DNA of 64,000 nucleotides from NCBI GenBank assembly GCA_038237435.1, contig JBBRYT010000009.1, forward strand, positions 62,001-126,000, read 5' to 3'. Made by a program: the position numbers and the translations under genes. Shown piece after piece: positions 32,299 to 40,829 of the stretch; position 1 is the stretch's first letter, and each line of letters begins with the position of its first letter. Source of the DNA: JACCTI01 sp038237435. Lineage in GTDB: Bacteria; Verrucomicrobiota; Verrucomicrobiia; Chthoniobacterales; UBA10450. The notes beneath the pieces were generated by a model. It was given only the letters and a program-made list of their open reading frames with translations, was not told where the DNA came from and did no database searches.

Positions 32299-34079
32299 AA
32301 TCGCACAAGTGGTCCGCGACTAATGGAAACGGCATCGAGACTGCCGGGCGGAGGGTTATCGACGAAATTGGAATCGAAATTCCAATTTCGCACGGGTGGA
32401 ACATAGGTGGCGCCGGTGTCCCACTCGCCGGTGGCGATGCCGCTGGTGAAGAGCTCGATCATCGAGCCGGTGTAAGTGAAGGTGTGGCCGCTCCAGTTCT
32501 CAAGGAAACGCGGGAAGTTATTTAATCCGCCGGAGTAACCGTAGGTCGCGCCGGTCACGGGGTTAGTCCAACCGGAGGGAAGAAAGCCGGCCACGATGGC
32601 GGTGTTGACGGTGGTGTCGTTGGCGAGGCGCGAGGAGAGGGCGGCGCTGGAATTGATATCGTTCCAATTATTGGAAAGAATGGTTACGGCGTCGGCGAAG
32701 ACGGCGGAGGAGACGCGGTTGCCGTTGGTGTTGTAATCGCCCTGGATGTAAACCGGGTTCTCACTCGCAACAGTAAGCCCGCCCGCAGGAAGAGTGTCGC
32801 CTTTGACGAGACGAATCGCTTTAGGATCGCTCCCGCTCGAACGAACGTCATCGATGTAAAGGATGTCATTAAAGCCACTGGCACTCTCCAAGGTGCTTTT
32901 CACTTTCGACAGATCGAGGGAGGTAATATCAACGTTTTGACCTTCGCGTCGGTCGTAGATGGTTTGCTGGGTGAGCGCGTTGGTAATGGTGGTAATCTGG
33001 CTCGCGGTTAAGATGGTGCCTTTGGCCGCGTTTGGCGTTACCGTGATGATCGGGACCGCATTTGTTCCGGCCACCCGAATCCGAATGCCAGCTTTGTTGT
33101 AAAGGCGGCGACTGGCGATTGTTGGTGGATCCGTAGACACCGAGGCAGCGGAAATTTTTTGAGTAACTGGATCTACGTAGGTGTCAGGCGGCTCGATTAG
33201 CTCGCGCATGGCGTCGTTGTTACGACTGGCATCGGTCGTATTGATGAGAGTAGAGGCGTCCTTGCCAAGAGGTTCGATACGCGCGACTTGATCGACTTGC
33301 TGAGCCTGCCCGCCGTTCGAGTAGGTCGGTGGGATCTCGCTATTGGCCTTGTAGCCGCTCCACGTGCTGGCCTGCGGCGGATCGACGTTATCAAGGTACC
33401 CGTTGTTCGCAGAATAGGAAAGATTGCCGGCGAAGGTTAGCGTGCCTGAGGAAGAAGAACTGACGTAAGCTTTGCTATTCGTATGGACGAGTCCCCCGAT
33501 GGTCATGGTGGCAGGACGAAACAATTCGAGGTCGTCTTCGAAGAAAGCAGTGGCCTGAAAGAGCGGAACGACCGTGTAGTTATAGGCGCGCTTTACTCCA
33601 TAGGCCACCGCGCGCTTACCAATAAAATTGCCGCCCAAAGTAACACTAGCTACGTAGCCAGTATTTGAGCCGACCCAACCTGGATAGTTGTCGAGATTAA
33701 TCCTAACTGCAGGTGGCGGAACGACGGATGTAAGAAGACCAGCCGGCGCGCCGTATTGATCGGTGCCCTGAACGATTAACGGTTGTTTGTAGCTAAAGCT
33801 ATTAAAGGTAGGTGGCGTGAAAATAGCAGCAGCAAGGACAAGGTTAGGTACCGGACCGCTGTTGTTGTCGATAGTTTTGGTTAGCACTCCGTAACCAAAG
33901 TCCAGCGCCCCTTCTGCTGCACTACGTAAAGCGGAGAAGTCGCGGCTCGAATCCGTTTGCCGAACCGTGAAGGTGGTGATGTTGGTGGCGATGCCGATAC
34001 CAACGGTGATCATGAAAATGATCAGCATGGTAACGACCAAAGCGGTGGCGTTCTCTTTGGAGCGAGCGGTTACTTTCAC
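32295..34079 (-). CDS. PilX-like minor pilus protein
   Basis: A 594-residue protein with a short basic tail, then a hydrophobic helix at about 11-34 (A-T-A-L-V-V-T-M-L-I-I-F-M-I-T-V-G-I-G-I-A-T-N) as in PilX_N domains. The rest is a long Gly/Asn/Thr-rich beta region. It is the last of the pilin-like genes, overlapping the PilW-like gene by 4 bases and followed by the unknown secreted gene. The large size relative to ordinary PilX (about 170-200 residues) suggests a tip adhesin function. Assignment rests on the N-terminal helix and gene order. Confidence 0.7.
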   Translation of the reverse strand: MKVTARSKENATALVVTMLIIFMITVGIGIATNITTFTVRQTDSSRDFSALRSAAEGALDFGYGVLTKTIDNNSGPVPNLVLAAAIFTPPTFNSFSYKQPLIVQGTDQYGAPAGLLTSVVPPPAVRINLDNYPGWVGSNTGYVASVTLGGNFIGKRAVAYGVKRAYNYTVVPLFQATAFFEDDLELFRPATMTIGGLVHTNSKAYVSSSSSGTLTFAGNLSYSANNGYLDNVDPPQASTWSGYKANSEIPPTYSNGGQAQQVDQVARIEPLGKDASTLINTTDASRNNDAMRELIEPPDTYVDPVTQKISAASVSTDPPTIASRRLYNKAGIRIRVAGTNAVPIITVTPNAAKGTILTASQITTITNALTQQTIYDRREGQNVDITSLDLSKVKSTLESASGFNDILYIDDVRSSGSDPKAIRLVKGDTLPAGGLTVASENPVYIQGDYNTNGNRVSSAVFADAVTILSNNWNDINSSAALSSRLANDTTVNTAIVAGFLPSGWTNPVTGATYGYSGGLNNFPRFLENWSGHTFTYTGSMIELFTSGIATGEWDTGATYVPPVRNWNFDSNFVDNPPPGSLDAVSISRGPLVRF

Positions 34080-35041
34080 AAGGACGGAATGTTTCTAGGT
34101 CGCAACATGGTGTCGACACGAAGAAAAGTGTTGAAATCGGAACGCTGCTGCGAGGCGAGGCGCTTGTTGAATTGCTGATCTTCTACCCGCATGGCGATGC
34201 TGAGAAAGGAGGTGCCATTTTGCGTGACGAGAGAGAACGGCGTATTTTCCGGCACGCCATTGACTGTAGTGTTGCCCAGCCCGCCGGTAAGAACGGTGTA
34301 GGTCGTCGGGTCGTCGTAGTTAGCCACCGTTTCTGCGTCGCGATAGAAACGTAGTTCCGCTGGACTACTGGAGCTGGCACCGGGCACAACGACGAAGGCC
34401 TTCCGGTGAACAATGTAAGCGGTCTGCTGTGTCTTGGAGCTCCAGGCAATAGCTGTTCCGGAACTAACAGTAGGACTGGTGTAGGTTCCTAACGAGTTCT
34501 GCAAAGTAACTGTGATCATCCGGCCGTTAGGCGAAACCGGAGCCGGCGTGGGAGTAGGCGCAGCCAGACTAGAAGTAGGCGCACTGCAAGACAAAACCAG
34601 CGCTCGCGTAACGCCATCCATAATGACGACGTCATTTTTCTGCGGCACCGGCGGATTAGCCGTCGGATCAACGGAGTAGTATAAATTGAATGTCGTAGCA
34701 CTTGCGGCCAGACCCGAGCCTGGATTGCCCACGATGTAAGGACCGCCCACGTACTTATCGAAAAGCACGCCAGCGGCTGGGCCTGATCCGGCGGCGATGG
34801 AGCCATCCGCGTTAATCAGAGTAGGCGTCTTGTTGGCCTGATTTAGTTCCGCGAAAATGCGGTCGAGTGAAGCGCGTGCAAGAATATTGGACGAATTGAG
34901 TGAGACGTTTTTCGCCAGCAGCGTGGTCGAATTCATCAACATCGAATAAGCCACCGCGCCCACGATCATGATGACTGCGATCGTAACCATCATTTGCACG
35001 AGGCTGTTGCCGCGCGCGCGTAAGCTTTGATCTCGTCTCAT
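34076..35041 (-). CDS. PilW-like minor pilin
   Basis: A 321-residue pilin-like protein. The prepilin-type N-terminus R-A-R-G-N-S-L-V-Q-M-M-V-T-I-A-V would be cut after Gly11, and the residue at +5 is Gln16 instead of the usual Glu. A hydrophobic helix (to about 36) is followed by a Ser/Thr/Pro-rich globular part with T-P-T-P-A-P. It overlaps both neighbours by 4 bases. Like other minor pilins it would initiate or tune a pilus. Two word variants occur in the gene (TCCTAACGAGT at 34487 and GTTAGGC at 34526). Confidence 0.7.
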   Translation of the reverse strand: MRRDQSLRARGNSLVQMMVTIAVIMIVGAVAYSMLMNSTTLLAKNVSLNSSNILARASLDRIFAELNQANKTPTLINADGSIAAGSGPAAGVLFDKYVGGPYIVGNPGSGLAASATTFNLYYSVDPTANPPVPQKNDVVIMDGVTRALVLSCSAPTSSLAAPTPTPAPVSPNGRMITVTLQNSLGTYTSPTVSSGTAIAWSSKTQQTAYIVHRKAFVVVPGASSSSPAELRFYRDAETVANYDDPTTYTVLTGGLGNTTVNGVPENTPFSLVTQNGTSFLSIAMRVEDQQFNKRLASQQRSDFNTFLRVDTMLRPRNIPSL

Positions 35042-35535
35042 CGATCCGTGGCCCGAATGGTGGTCATTTCGTAGTTCAAATTTCTCCCGTACATCGAATA
35101 ATCGAGATGGAACGTGATCCGTCGCAGGTCGGCGTTCACTGGGTTTGCTTGGGCGACCACGATGCGCTTGAGCGTCCCGGTGATCGTGTTCGATGCATCA
35201 CGGCTGGTGTAAATCGGCACCGGGCTGGATCCGCCTGCGTCGTCCCAGTTCACACCGGTGGCGCTGGTGATGCCGAGGATGCTTGGTTGCGTTGATGAAT
35301 TGAAAGGCGCGCCAACGGCAGCTTCGATATTTCGTTGCACCACTTCACGGGCGCCGGTCATCACCCGGGTGCTAACCGCGTTTTTGTTGAGAGCCATCAA
35401 AGAGGCGAGGGCTCCCGCGGCCACCAAGCCTAAAAGCGCTACCGCGATGGAGACTTCCACCAGCGACATGGCCGACTCGGGCGAGGAAAAGATTCTCCGC
35501 CTGGCCAGGAATGGAAACGGATATTGCCCAGACAT
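35038..35535 (-). CDS. PilV-like minor pilin
   Basis: The gene that starts the pilin cluster. From the ATG at 35535, the product is 165 residues with the processing site A-M-S-L-V-E-V-S-I-A-V-A-L-L-G, in which Ala precedes the cut and Glu is at +5. An ORF start at 35583 would add 16 further residues without known features. The rest is a mixed alpha/beta pilin head. It overlaps the PilW-like gene by 4 bases. Divergent from psd with a gap of about 100 bases. Its role as pilus initiator is by analogy. Confidence 0.7.
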   Translation of the reverse strand: MSGQYPFPFLARRRIFSSPESAMSLVEVSIAVALLGLVAAGALASLMALNKNAVSTRVMTGAREVVQRNIEAAVGAPFNSSTQPSILGITSATGVNWDDAGGSSPVPIYTSRDASNTITGTLKRIVVAQANPVNADLRRITFHLDYSMYGRNLNYEMTTIRATDR

Positions 35536-35638
35536 CGCATCCAGAAAAGCACGTGTTGGGCCAGACCTATAAATACCATACATTTGTTCATGGTCGGAGC
35601 TTGACCTCCTCGGGCGCGTTGCGAAGGTTTCGCGCCTT

Positions 35639-36268
35639 ATGCGATTCCAAACCCTCTACGAAGCGCGCTGGATCCTCGCAGTGCTACTGCTTCTCGCCTT
35701 CGCCAGCTGGTTTCTTTCGTCATGGCTGACGGCGCTTTGGTTACTCCTCATTCTCTATACTTTCGCTTTTTTCCGCGACCCCGACCGCGTCGCGCCTAAC
35801 GAGTCCGACGCAATCCTTGCCGCCGCGGATGGTGTCGTGGCGGACATCGTGGAAGTAGAAGAGCGCGATGTTTTGAAGCGGCCGATGAAGCGAGTGGGAA
35901 TTTTTCTTTCCGTCTTTGATGTGCACACGAATCGCGCACCGATCGACGGCCGCATTACCTACCGCGAACATCGTGAGGGTTTGTGTCTCGACGCGCGGAG
36001 TCCGGAGTGCGCCGATAAGAATGAAGCGATGATCTGGGCCTTCGAAAATCCGCGCGCCACACTAGTCGTTAGGCAGCTGACCGGAGCGATCGCGCGCCGC
36101 ATCGTGGCGTGGTCAAAAGTGGGCGATGTTTTACAGAAAGGCGAACGCTTTGGCATGATTCGCTTCGGATCGCGAACAGAAGTATATTTGCCGCTCGACG
36201 CCACGGTGGTGGTAAAAGTAGGCGATCGCGTTAGAGGTGGGACGACGGTGATTGCCCGATTGGCCTAA
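35639..36268 (+). CDS. psd: Phosphatidylserine decarboxylase proenzyme
   Basis: Makes phosphatidylethanolamine. This 209-residue, short form has two membrane segments (about 10-45), H-T-N-R-A-P near 96-101, and the self-cleavage site G-S at 177-178 (M-I-R-F-G-S-R-T-E-V), where the Ser becomes the pyruvoyl group. The exact 11-mer at 35794 encodes P-N-E-S (residues 53-56). The stop codon TAA is part of a copy of the dispersed word, and the same word runs into the pssA start, 3 bases away. Confidence 0.92.
   Translation: MRFQTLYEARWILAVLLLLAFASWFLSSWLTALWLLLILYTFAFFRDPDRVAPNESDAILAAADGVVADIVEVEERDVLKRPMKRVGIFLSVFDVHTNRAPIDGRITYREHREGLCLDARSPECADKNEAMIWAFENPRATLVVRQLTGAIARRIVAWSKVGDVLQKGERFGMIRFGSRTEVYLPLDATVVVKVGDRVRGGTTVIARLA
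35794..35804 (+). repeat. Dispersed 11-mer, exact copy
   Basis: Exact copy on plus in psd, read in frame as Pro-Asn-Glu. Confidence 0.85.
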
Positions 36269-36273
36269 CGAAT
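36263..36273 (+). repeat. Dispersed word forming the psd/pssA junction
   Basis: GCCTAACGAATGCAAG: the TAA inside the word is the psd stop (36266-36268), and the ATG formed at its end (36272-36274) is the pssA start. This is the GCCTAACGAAT variant with the GCAAG extension. Confidence 0.8.
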
Positions 36274-37093
36274 GCAAGAGGAGAGTCCAAAGATCTATCT
36301 GCTGCCGAATCTAATGACGGCCGGCAATTTGTTCTGCGGCTTCGCCGCCGTCTTGTGCATCTACGACGGCGCGCAAGATGTCGACTTCACCGTCGCGGCC
36401 GGGAAATTTCACGATGCCATCTGGTTTATTCTGCTGGCCTGCGTTTTCGATTTGCTCGATGGCCGCCTGGCGCGGCTCGGTGGACATGAGAGCGCTTTCG
36501 GCCGGGAATTCGATTCATTAGCCGACATCGTTTCCTTCGGGATGGCGCCGGCCTTGTTAGTTTATCAGATTGTTCTCGGTGAATTTCGCAATCTCGGTTG
36601 GATGATCGCGTTTGTTTACCTGGCCTGCGGCGCGTTACGACTGGCGCGTTTCAACTGCATCTCCGCGAATGGCAATGGCGCGGCGGATAAAAATTTCTCC
36701 GGCTTTCCCATTCCGGCCGCGGCTGGCACCATCGCTTCGATCACACTTTTCATGCTCTGGTTGGACGAAGGTCAACACACGATCGGTCGATGGAAATACG
36801 CACTGCCGCCGCTCATGCTTTTTCTTTCGTTCATGATGTTTAGCAAATTTCGCTATCCAAGTTTCAAAGCGGTCAACTGGCGAACGCAGCAATCGGTTCC
36901 GCGTTTTCTTTTCGTCATCGCCGTTCTCGCCGTCACGGTGAAGTTCTACAAGTGGATGGCCGCGATTCTTTTTCTCGTTTATCTGCTCTACGGATTTCTG
37001 CGGCCTTTCCTCTCTCCGAAACGTCGCCGCGAGATCGAAGAAGAAATAGGCGAAGAAGAAATCTCGGAAGGTCCGATGGAAGAGACGCCTTAG
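36272..37093 (+). CDS. pssA: CDP-diacylglycerol-serine O-phosphatidyltransferase
   Basis: Makes phosphatidylserine, the substrate of Psd encoded just upstream, so the pair completes phosphatidylethanolamine synthesis. The 273-residue membrane protein shows the CDP-alcohol phosphotransferase motif D-L-L-D-G-R-L-A-R-x8-G-x3-D-x3-D near 63-88 and about seven hydrophobic segments. The C-terminal 25 residues are acidic and probably cytosolic. Its start lies inside a copy of the dispersed word, 3 bases after the psd stop. It overlaps the convergent nucleotidyltransferase by 4 bases at the end. Confidence 0.93.
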   Translation: MQEESPKIYLLPNLMTAGNLFCGFAAVLCIYDGAQDVDFTVAAGKFHDAIWFILLACVFDLLDGRLARLGGHESAFGREFDSLADIVSFGMAPALLVYQIVLGEFRNLGWMIAFVYLACGALRLARFNCISANGNGAADKNFSGFPIPAAAGTIASITLFMLWLDEGQHTIGRWKYALPPLMLFLSFMMFSKFRYPSFKAVNWRTQQSVPRFLFVIAVLAVTVKFYKWMAAILFLVYLLYGFLRPFLSPKRRREIEEEIGEEEISEGPMEETP

Positions 37094-37788
37094 CGGTTTA
37101 GCTCGGCGAGAATTTCCGGATCGCGCACATCGGCCCAATCGCCCGTCAGCTCAAGCGCTTGCACCTTTTTTCCTGAACGCGCGAGATCGCGCACGGCATC
37201 GGTCAGTTCGTATTCGCCGCGCGGCGACAGTTGCAGGCGCGCGGTAAAATCGAAAATGCTTGGGCGAAAAGCGTAAACTCCCGCGTTGTACCACGGACTG
37301 GTCGGTTCGTTTGGCAGCGGTTTTTCTCGTACATCGGTCACTTGGAAGTCGTCATTCACAAAAACCGCTCCGCCTTTGCTCACGTCCTGATCGCGCCGCA
37401 CGCTGACGATCGCTTCCACGTCGTCGACCGGCCTAACGAGTGGTTGGTAATTGGATGCATCAACCAAGATATCGCCGTAACTCAAGACAAACGGATCATT
37501 GCCGCAAAACTCGCGCGCTAATTCGACTACCTTTCCGGTGCCGTCCTGTCTGACTTGCGTCACGTAAGAAATCTTTTCCTCGCCAAAATAATCGCGCACC
37601 ACTTCCGCGCGCCAACCAACGACGATGCAAAAATCCTGCACGCCCGCCGCGCGCAGACCTTCGAGGATGTGTTGCAGCACCGGTTTGCCGCGCACGTGTA
37701 ACATCGGCTTCGGCAAATCATTCGTCAGGTCGCGCATGCGCGTGCCGCGGCCGGCGGCGAGCAAAACGGCTTTGGTGATTTGATTCAT
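37090..37788 (-). CDS. NTP-transferase family sugar nucleotidyltransferase
   Basis: A 232-residue nucleotidyltransferase with the signature A-A-G-R-G-T-R-M-x-x-L-T-x-x-x-P-K-P-M (about 11-29), the metal site in S-Y-G-D-I near 105-109 and V-R-E-K-P near 152-156. Short members of this family (glucose-1-phosphate thymidylyltransferase-like, MurNAc-1-P uridylyltransferase MurU-like, phosphocholine cytidylyltransferase-like) differ in substrate and cannot be told apart here. It is convergent with pssA and divergent from DoxX (18-base gap). An exact 11-mer encodes L-V-R in P-L-V-R-P. Confidence 0.82.
   Translation of the reverse strand: MNQITKAVLLAAGRGTRMRDLTNDLPKPMLHVRGKPVLQHILEGLRAAGVQDFCIVVGWRAEVVRDYFGEEKISYVTQVRQDGTGKVVELAREFCGNDPFVLSYGDILVDASNYQPLVRPVDDVEAIVSVRRDQDVSKGGAVFVNDDFQVTDVREKPLPNEPTSPWYNAGVYAFRPSIFDFTARLQLSPRGEYELTDAVRDLARSGKKVQALELTGDWADVRDPEILAELNR
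37431..37441 (+). repeat. Dispersed 11-mer, exact copy
   Basis: Exact copy on plus within the nucleotidyltransferase gene, read on the coding strand as Leu-Val-Arg. Confidence 0.85.
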
Positions 37789-37806
37789 TCCGGCTAGCTT
37801 CGCGCG

Positions 37807-38199
37807 ATGCGGATGCAGTTTCTAGCGAAGTATCGTGAAGGCGGGCTGCTTTTAATGCGACTCGGCCTAGGTGTGCTCTTTATCATTTTGCTCGGGCCGG
37901 TCCTGCTCGGCGGTCATGCCGCAGGGACACACAATGGTGAGGCGATCCGCAACCTGGGTCTGCATGCGCATTATCAATTCTGGGGATTTCTCGGCGCGCT
38001 CCTTGGCTGCATTGGTGGGGCGCTCATGATTTTCGGATTGTTCTTTCGTCTCGGCGTGTTGTTCGTCTTGCTTATAACGCTGGTTCACTTGTTAGGCATC
38101 AATAACTACCGCATAAATCTCGATGCGGTTTTGCTCTTCGTGATTTTGCTCGGCATCCTCTTTGTCGGGCCGGGCAAATACAGCGTGGATAAGAACTAA
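37807..38199 (+). CDS. DoxX family membrane protein
   Basis: A 130-residue protein with four hydrophobic segments at about 14-33, 52-72, 76-96 and 106-124, R-L-G-L-G at the first helix, and the DoxX-like G-L-F-F-R-L-G-V near 78. DoxX proteins are small quinone-associated or thiosulfate-oxidation-related membrane proteins, but this one has no strong indication of substrate. The ACTTGTTAGGCA word at 38087-38098 encodes L-L-G. The stop codon TAA lies in the inverted word pair at 38196-38210, a possible terminator. Confidence 0.75.
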   Translation: MRMQFLAKYREGGLLLMRLGLGVLFIILLGPVLLGGHAAGTHNGEAIRNLGLHAHYQFWGFLGALLGCIGGALMIFGLFFRLGVLFVLLITLVHLLGINNYRINLDAVLLFVILLGILFVGPGKYSVDKN

Positions 38200-38217
38200 C
38201 GACTCGTTAGGCTTTTT
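38196..38217. terminator. Inverted pair of dispersed words, possible terminator
   Basis: CTAACGACTCGTTAG (38196-38210) is a perfect palindrome that includes an exact 11-mer (38202-38212, minus orientation). GGC and a TTTTT run follow on plus. It is located between two convergent genes and supplies the stop codon of both: TAA of DoxX on plus and TAA of the FTR1 gene on minus. The pairing stem as RNA is only about 5-7 bases. Confidence 0.5.
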
Positions 38218-39247
38218 CCAGCGCGCCAGGGACGGCCACGTCCGGTTCCGGGGGCGAACCGCGCAACATGCGCGCACCGAAATACGATCCGACCACGACC
38301 AGCGCGGCCAGGCCTTGTCCGATCAATGTTTCCCAGGTGGGGAAAACGGCGAACCACATTCCCATCCATCCAGGGATCAGGTTTTCCAGCCATGGAATCG
38401 TTGTCGTGCCCACCCAATGTGCCAACTGCATTTCCTGCACTTGTTCGCCGACCATCACTAACAGGACGACGCCGAGAAGAATACCGGTGGTGATCAACAT
38501 TTTCCGATAGGGCAAACGCCGTTGCAGCGCGAAAGTCAGAATAGCGACGAAGCCTGAAAGGGTGAGACCAAGCAGCGCGCCCTTTAGCACAACGCCGCCA
38601 CCGAGCCGAAGGTAGTAGCTCTGCAGAAATAGCACCACCTCGAAGCCTTCACGATAAAGCGAAGTAAATCCGAGCAGGATAAATCCCCACCACAAATGCC
38701 CAGGGTTTGCGCTGGCGATGAGATTTTTGCGACGGCGATTGTGCGCACGAATCCAGCCGCCCCAGTAAATCTTGTGGAAAAACCAATTCATGATCACGAG
38801 CAAAACGACCACTGCGAGTAATCCGGTGGCGGCTTGAAGATCGAGCGCGGGCACGCTTTCGGTTAATTGTCCCATGATTCCGATCGCGATAAACCAGGTG
38901 ACAATCGTGGCACCGAACGCCACGGCCGTGCCGATAGCGACCGGCCGGCGATGCACGCTGCGCGCGCCGGTCATGCTGGCGGTGATCGCAGCCAGAACCA
39001 AAATGCATTCGAGTCCTTCACGAAAAACGAGCACGGCTATGTCGAGAAAAGCGACCGTCGGACTGGTTTGTGGTCGCAATGGATCAGGCGTACCGTGGGC
39101 GTTAATTCCCTGCCAAATCAAAACCGCTACGACCGCAAGAAAGGCGAGCGAAAGAAAAACCTGGCTGGAGATTTTTTTCGAAGAAGGCGTCACTGCGCGA
39201 GAGGTCACCGGTTGGGTCCTTCTAATGGTAGCCACAGCCTCCTTCAC
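38207..39247 (-). CDS. FTR1 family iron permease
   Basis: A 346-residue membrane protein with seven or eight hydrophobic segments and two R-E-x-x-E motifs: R-E-G-L-E at 76-80 and R-E-G-F-E at 199-203. These glutamates bind iron in Ftr1/EfeU permeases. The N-terminal 25 residues are Lys/Arg/Ser-rich. There is no EfeO or EfeB nearby, and no multicopper oxidase. The final GCC-TAA of the gene lies in the inverted word pair. I see no Fur-box-like sequence in the 100-base upstream gap. Whether it carries Fe(II) or Fe(III) cannot be read. Confidence 0.9.
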   Translation of the reverse strand: MKEAVATIRRTQPVTSRAVTPSSKKISSQVFLSLAFLAVVAVLIWQGINAHGTPDPLRPQTSPTVAFLDIAVLVFREGLECILVLAAITASMTGARSVHRRPVAIGTAVAFGATIVTWFIAIGIMGQLTESVPALDLQAATGLLAVVVLLVIMNWFFHKIYWGGWIRAHNRRRKNLIASANPGHLWWGFILLGFTSLYREGFEVVLFLQSYYLRLGGGVVLKGALLGLTLSGFVAILTFALQRRLPYRKMLITTGILLGVVLLVMVGEQVQEMQLAHWVGTTTIPWLENLIPGWMGMWFAVFPTWETLIGQGLAALVVVGSYFGARMLRGSPPEPDVAVPGALEKA

Positions 39248-39347
39248 GCGAAAGACGATAACGCACGGATCGTTTTTCCGCTGGCGTTTGCTTGCGTTTT
39301 TTTAGCGGACCGTTGTCGGGCAGGCGGCATCTTGTGATTCAACCCTC

Positions 39348-39842
39348 GTGGCGGTAAGTTCGCTGGTGCGTAAGAAGACGCAGGCTTTTACTTTAATCGA
39401 GCTGGCGATCGCGATCTTTATCTTGATGCTCATCCTCATGCTGGCAGTGCCGAGCATCAGCGGCGTGCTGGCCGACCGCCGGTTGCGACGTTCGTTCGAT
39501 CAAATGAACAATCTCGTGCGCACCGCACAGGAACGCAGCGTGAATGATCGGCGCACCTATTTGATCACCTGGGAAAAAGATCAAATCGTGCTGCACGCCG
39601 AAGCTTTCGCGGAAGGAGAAAACAAATCGCCGCTGTCGGTTTTGAAAGTCCAGAAAGGTGATGTTTTCGCGTTAGACTTGACCGCGGCGTTGACGGAAAA
39701 GCCCGCGCCGGAATGGATTTTTTGGCCGTCAGGCGCCTGCGAACCGGCCACGGTTTCATTCAAAGGTGACGACGGAACTTGGACGGCGAATTATTCCGCG
39801 CTGACGGCGCGAGCGGAGCTTGCGAAATATGCGACGCGATAA
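39348..39842 (+). CDS. GspH-like pseudopilin
   Basis: A 164-residue pseudopilin that begins the type II secretion block. The processing site is R-K-K-T-Q-A-F-T-L-I-E-L-A-I-A-I, cut after Ala13, with Glu at +5 and a hydrophobic helix to about residue 35 (M-L-I-L-M-L-A-V-P). The globular part is beta-rich. Start is GTG at 39348. It overlaps the next (GspI-like) gene by 14 bases. Assignment as GspH follows gene order (H-I-J-K) and length. A type II secretion system exports folded proteins across the outer membrane; GspD and GspE are not in the window. Confidence 0.78.
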   Translation: MAVSSLVRKKTQAFTLIELAIAIFILMLILMLAVPSISGVLADRRLRRSFDQMNNLVRTAQERSVNDRRTYLITWEKDQIVLHAEAFAEGENKSPLSVLKVQKGDVFALDLTAALTEKPAPEWIFWPSGACEPATVSFKGDDGTWTANYSALTARAELAKYATR

Positions 39843-40224
39843 GGCACGCGGCTTCGCTCTTTATGAAGTGCTCATCGGCCTGACGATTTTTGTCGTCGGC
39901 GTGCTGGCGCTCGGTCGCGCGGTGGAAAATTGCATGAATGCGAGTGTGCTTAGTGAACAGGAAGAACGGGTGCGCCAGATTCTTGCTAATCGCATGGCCG
40001 AAGTACAAGCCACCCCTGGTCAACCCGATGTTAGCAAAGAAAATAAAATCGAGACTGGTTTCGGTCAGGTAAAGTTAAGACAGAAGGCAGCGGCGGCGGA
40101 TTTGAAGGACGAGAAGGGTCTGCAATTATCGGGCATCCAGTTCGTCACCCTGACCGCTGAATGGACGCGCCACGGCATCGCGCAGTCGCGCAAGATTGAG
40201 TTTTATGTTTATCGGGCGAGCTAA
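39829..40224 (+). CDS. GspI-like pseudopilin
   Basis: A 131-residue pseudopilin, from the ATG at 39829, with K-A-R-G-F-A-L-Y-E-V-L-I-G-L-T-I-F (cut after Gly8, Glu at +5). GspI pseudopilins usually show G-F-T-L-L-E-V. It overlaps GspH by 14 bases and the GspJ-like gene by 20. A TTG start at 39820 would add three residues. The stop codon TAA is in a partial word AGCTAACGAG. GspI forms the minor pilin complex with GspJ and GspK. Confidence 0.75.
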   Translation: MRRDKARGFALYEVLIGLTIFVVGVLALGRAVENCMNASVLSEQEERVRQILANRMAEVQATPGQPDVSKENKIETGFGQVKLRQKAAAADLKDEKGLQLSGIQFVTLTAEWTRHGIAQSRKIEFYVYRAS

Positions 40225-40828
40225 CGAGCGAAGGCGAGCCTTCACTCTTCTCGAGATCATGCTCGCGGTCGGCATTCTCGCGATGATGGCGCTAGCCATT
40301 TATCGCTTCGTGCAGACGAACATCATGGCTCTGCGCATTTCCGCGGAAGCGAACGCGGTCAACATGCAATACAGCGGTTTCGCGAATTTGGTCACGAGTG
40401 AATGGCAACGGTTGCCGGGTGGCAAAGCAGCCATGTTGGGCGAGGCGCTTAAGCTAAACGACCGTTCGCGCGACGAAATTAGTTGGACGACGACGGCCGG
40501 TCCGGGATTGCTCACGCGTTATGCCGCGGGCGAATACTTGGTCACTCTCAAGATGCGACCGGTGCCGAAGCAAGGTGATCGCATGGAGATCGGCGTCGAA
40601 CGTCAGAGCAAGAGCGACAACGACTCGGAGAGTGACGGTAGTTGGGTCACGCTGCTGCCTAACGTCCGAAGTTTGGAGATTCATTATTTTGATCCGCGCC
40701 TCAACACCTGGTTGGATAAATGGACGGACACGATCACCCTGCCGCGCCTGGTGAAATTAAGTATCGGCCGGCCTAACGAGTCCTTGCCGTGGGAAGCAAT
40801 CATTGCGCTGGGAAGGACGCCGCTTTGA
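40205..40828 (+). CDS. GspJ-like pseudopilin
   Basis: A 207-residue pseudopilin from the ATG at 40205 (a TTG at 40196 adds three residues). The site is E-R-R-R-A-F-T-L-L-E-I-M-L-A-V, cut after Ala12 with Glu at +5, and a hydrophobic helix follows to about 34. Two words lie in the 3' part: TGCCTAACG at 40656 and an exact 11-mer at 40771 that reads R-P-N-E-S. The gene overlaps GspI by 20 bases, and GspK starts 2 bases after its stop. It is the minor tip pseudopilin in the usual model. Confidence 0.78.
   Translation: MFIGRANERRRAFTLLEIMLAVGILAMMALAIYRFVQTNIMALRISAEANAVNMQYSGFANLVTSEWQRLPGGKAAMLGEALKLNDRSRDEISWTTTAGPGLLTRYAAGEYLVTLKMRPVPKQGDRMEIGVERQSKSDNDSESDGSWVTLLPNVRSLEIHYFDPRLNTWLDKWTDTITLPRLVKLSIGRPNESLPWEAIIALGRTPL
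40771..40781 (+). repeat. Dispersed 11-mer, exact copy
   Basis: Exact copy on plus in the GspJ-like gene, read in frame as Pro-Asn-Glu. Confidence 0.85.
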
Positions 40829-40829
40829 G

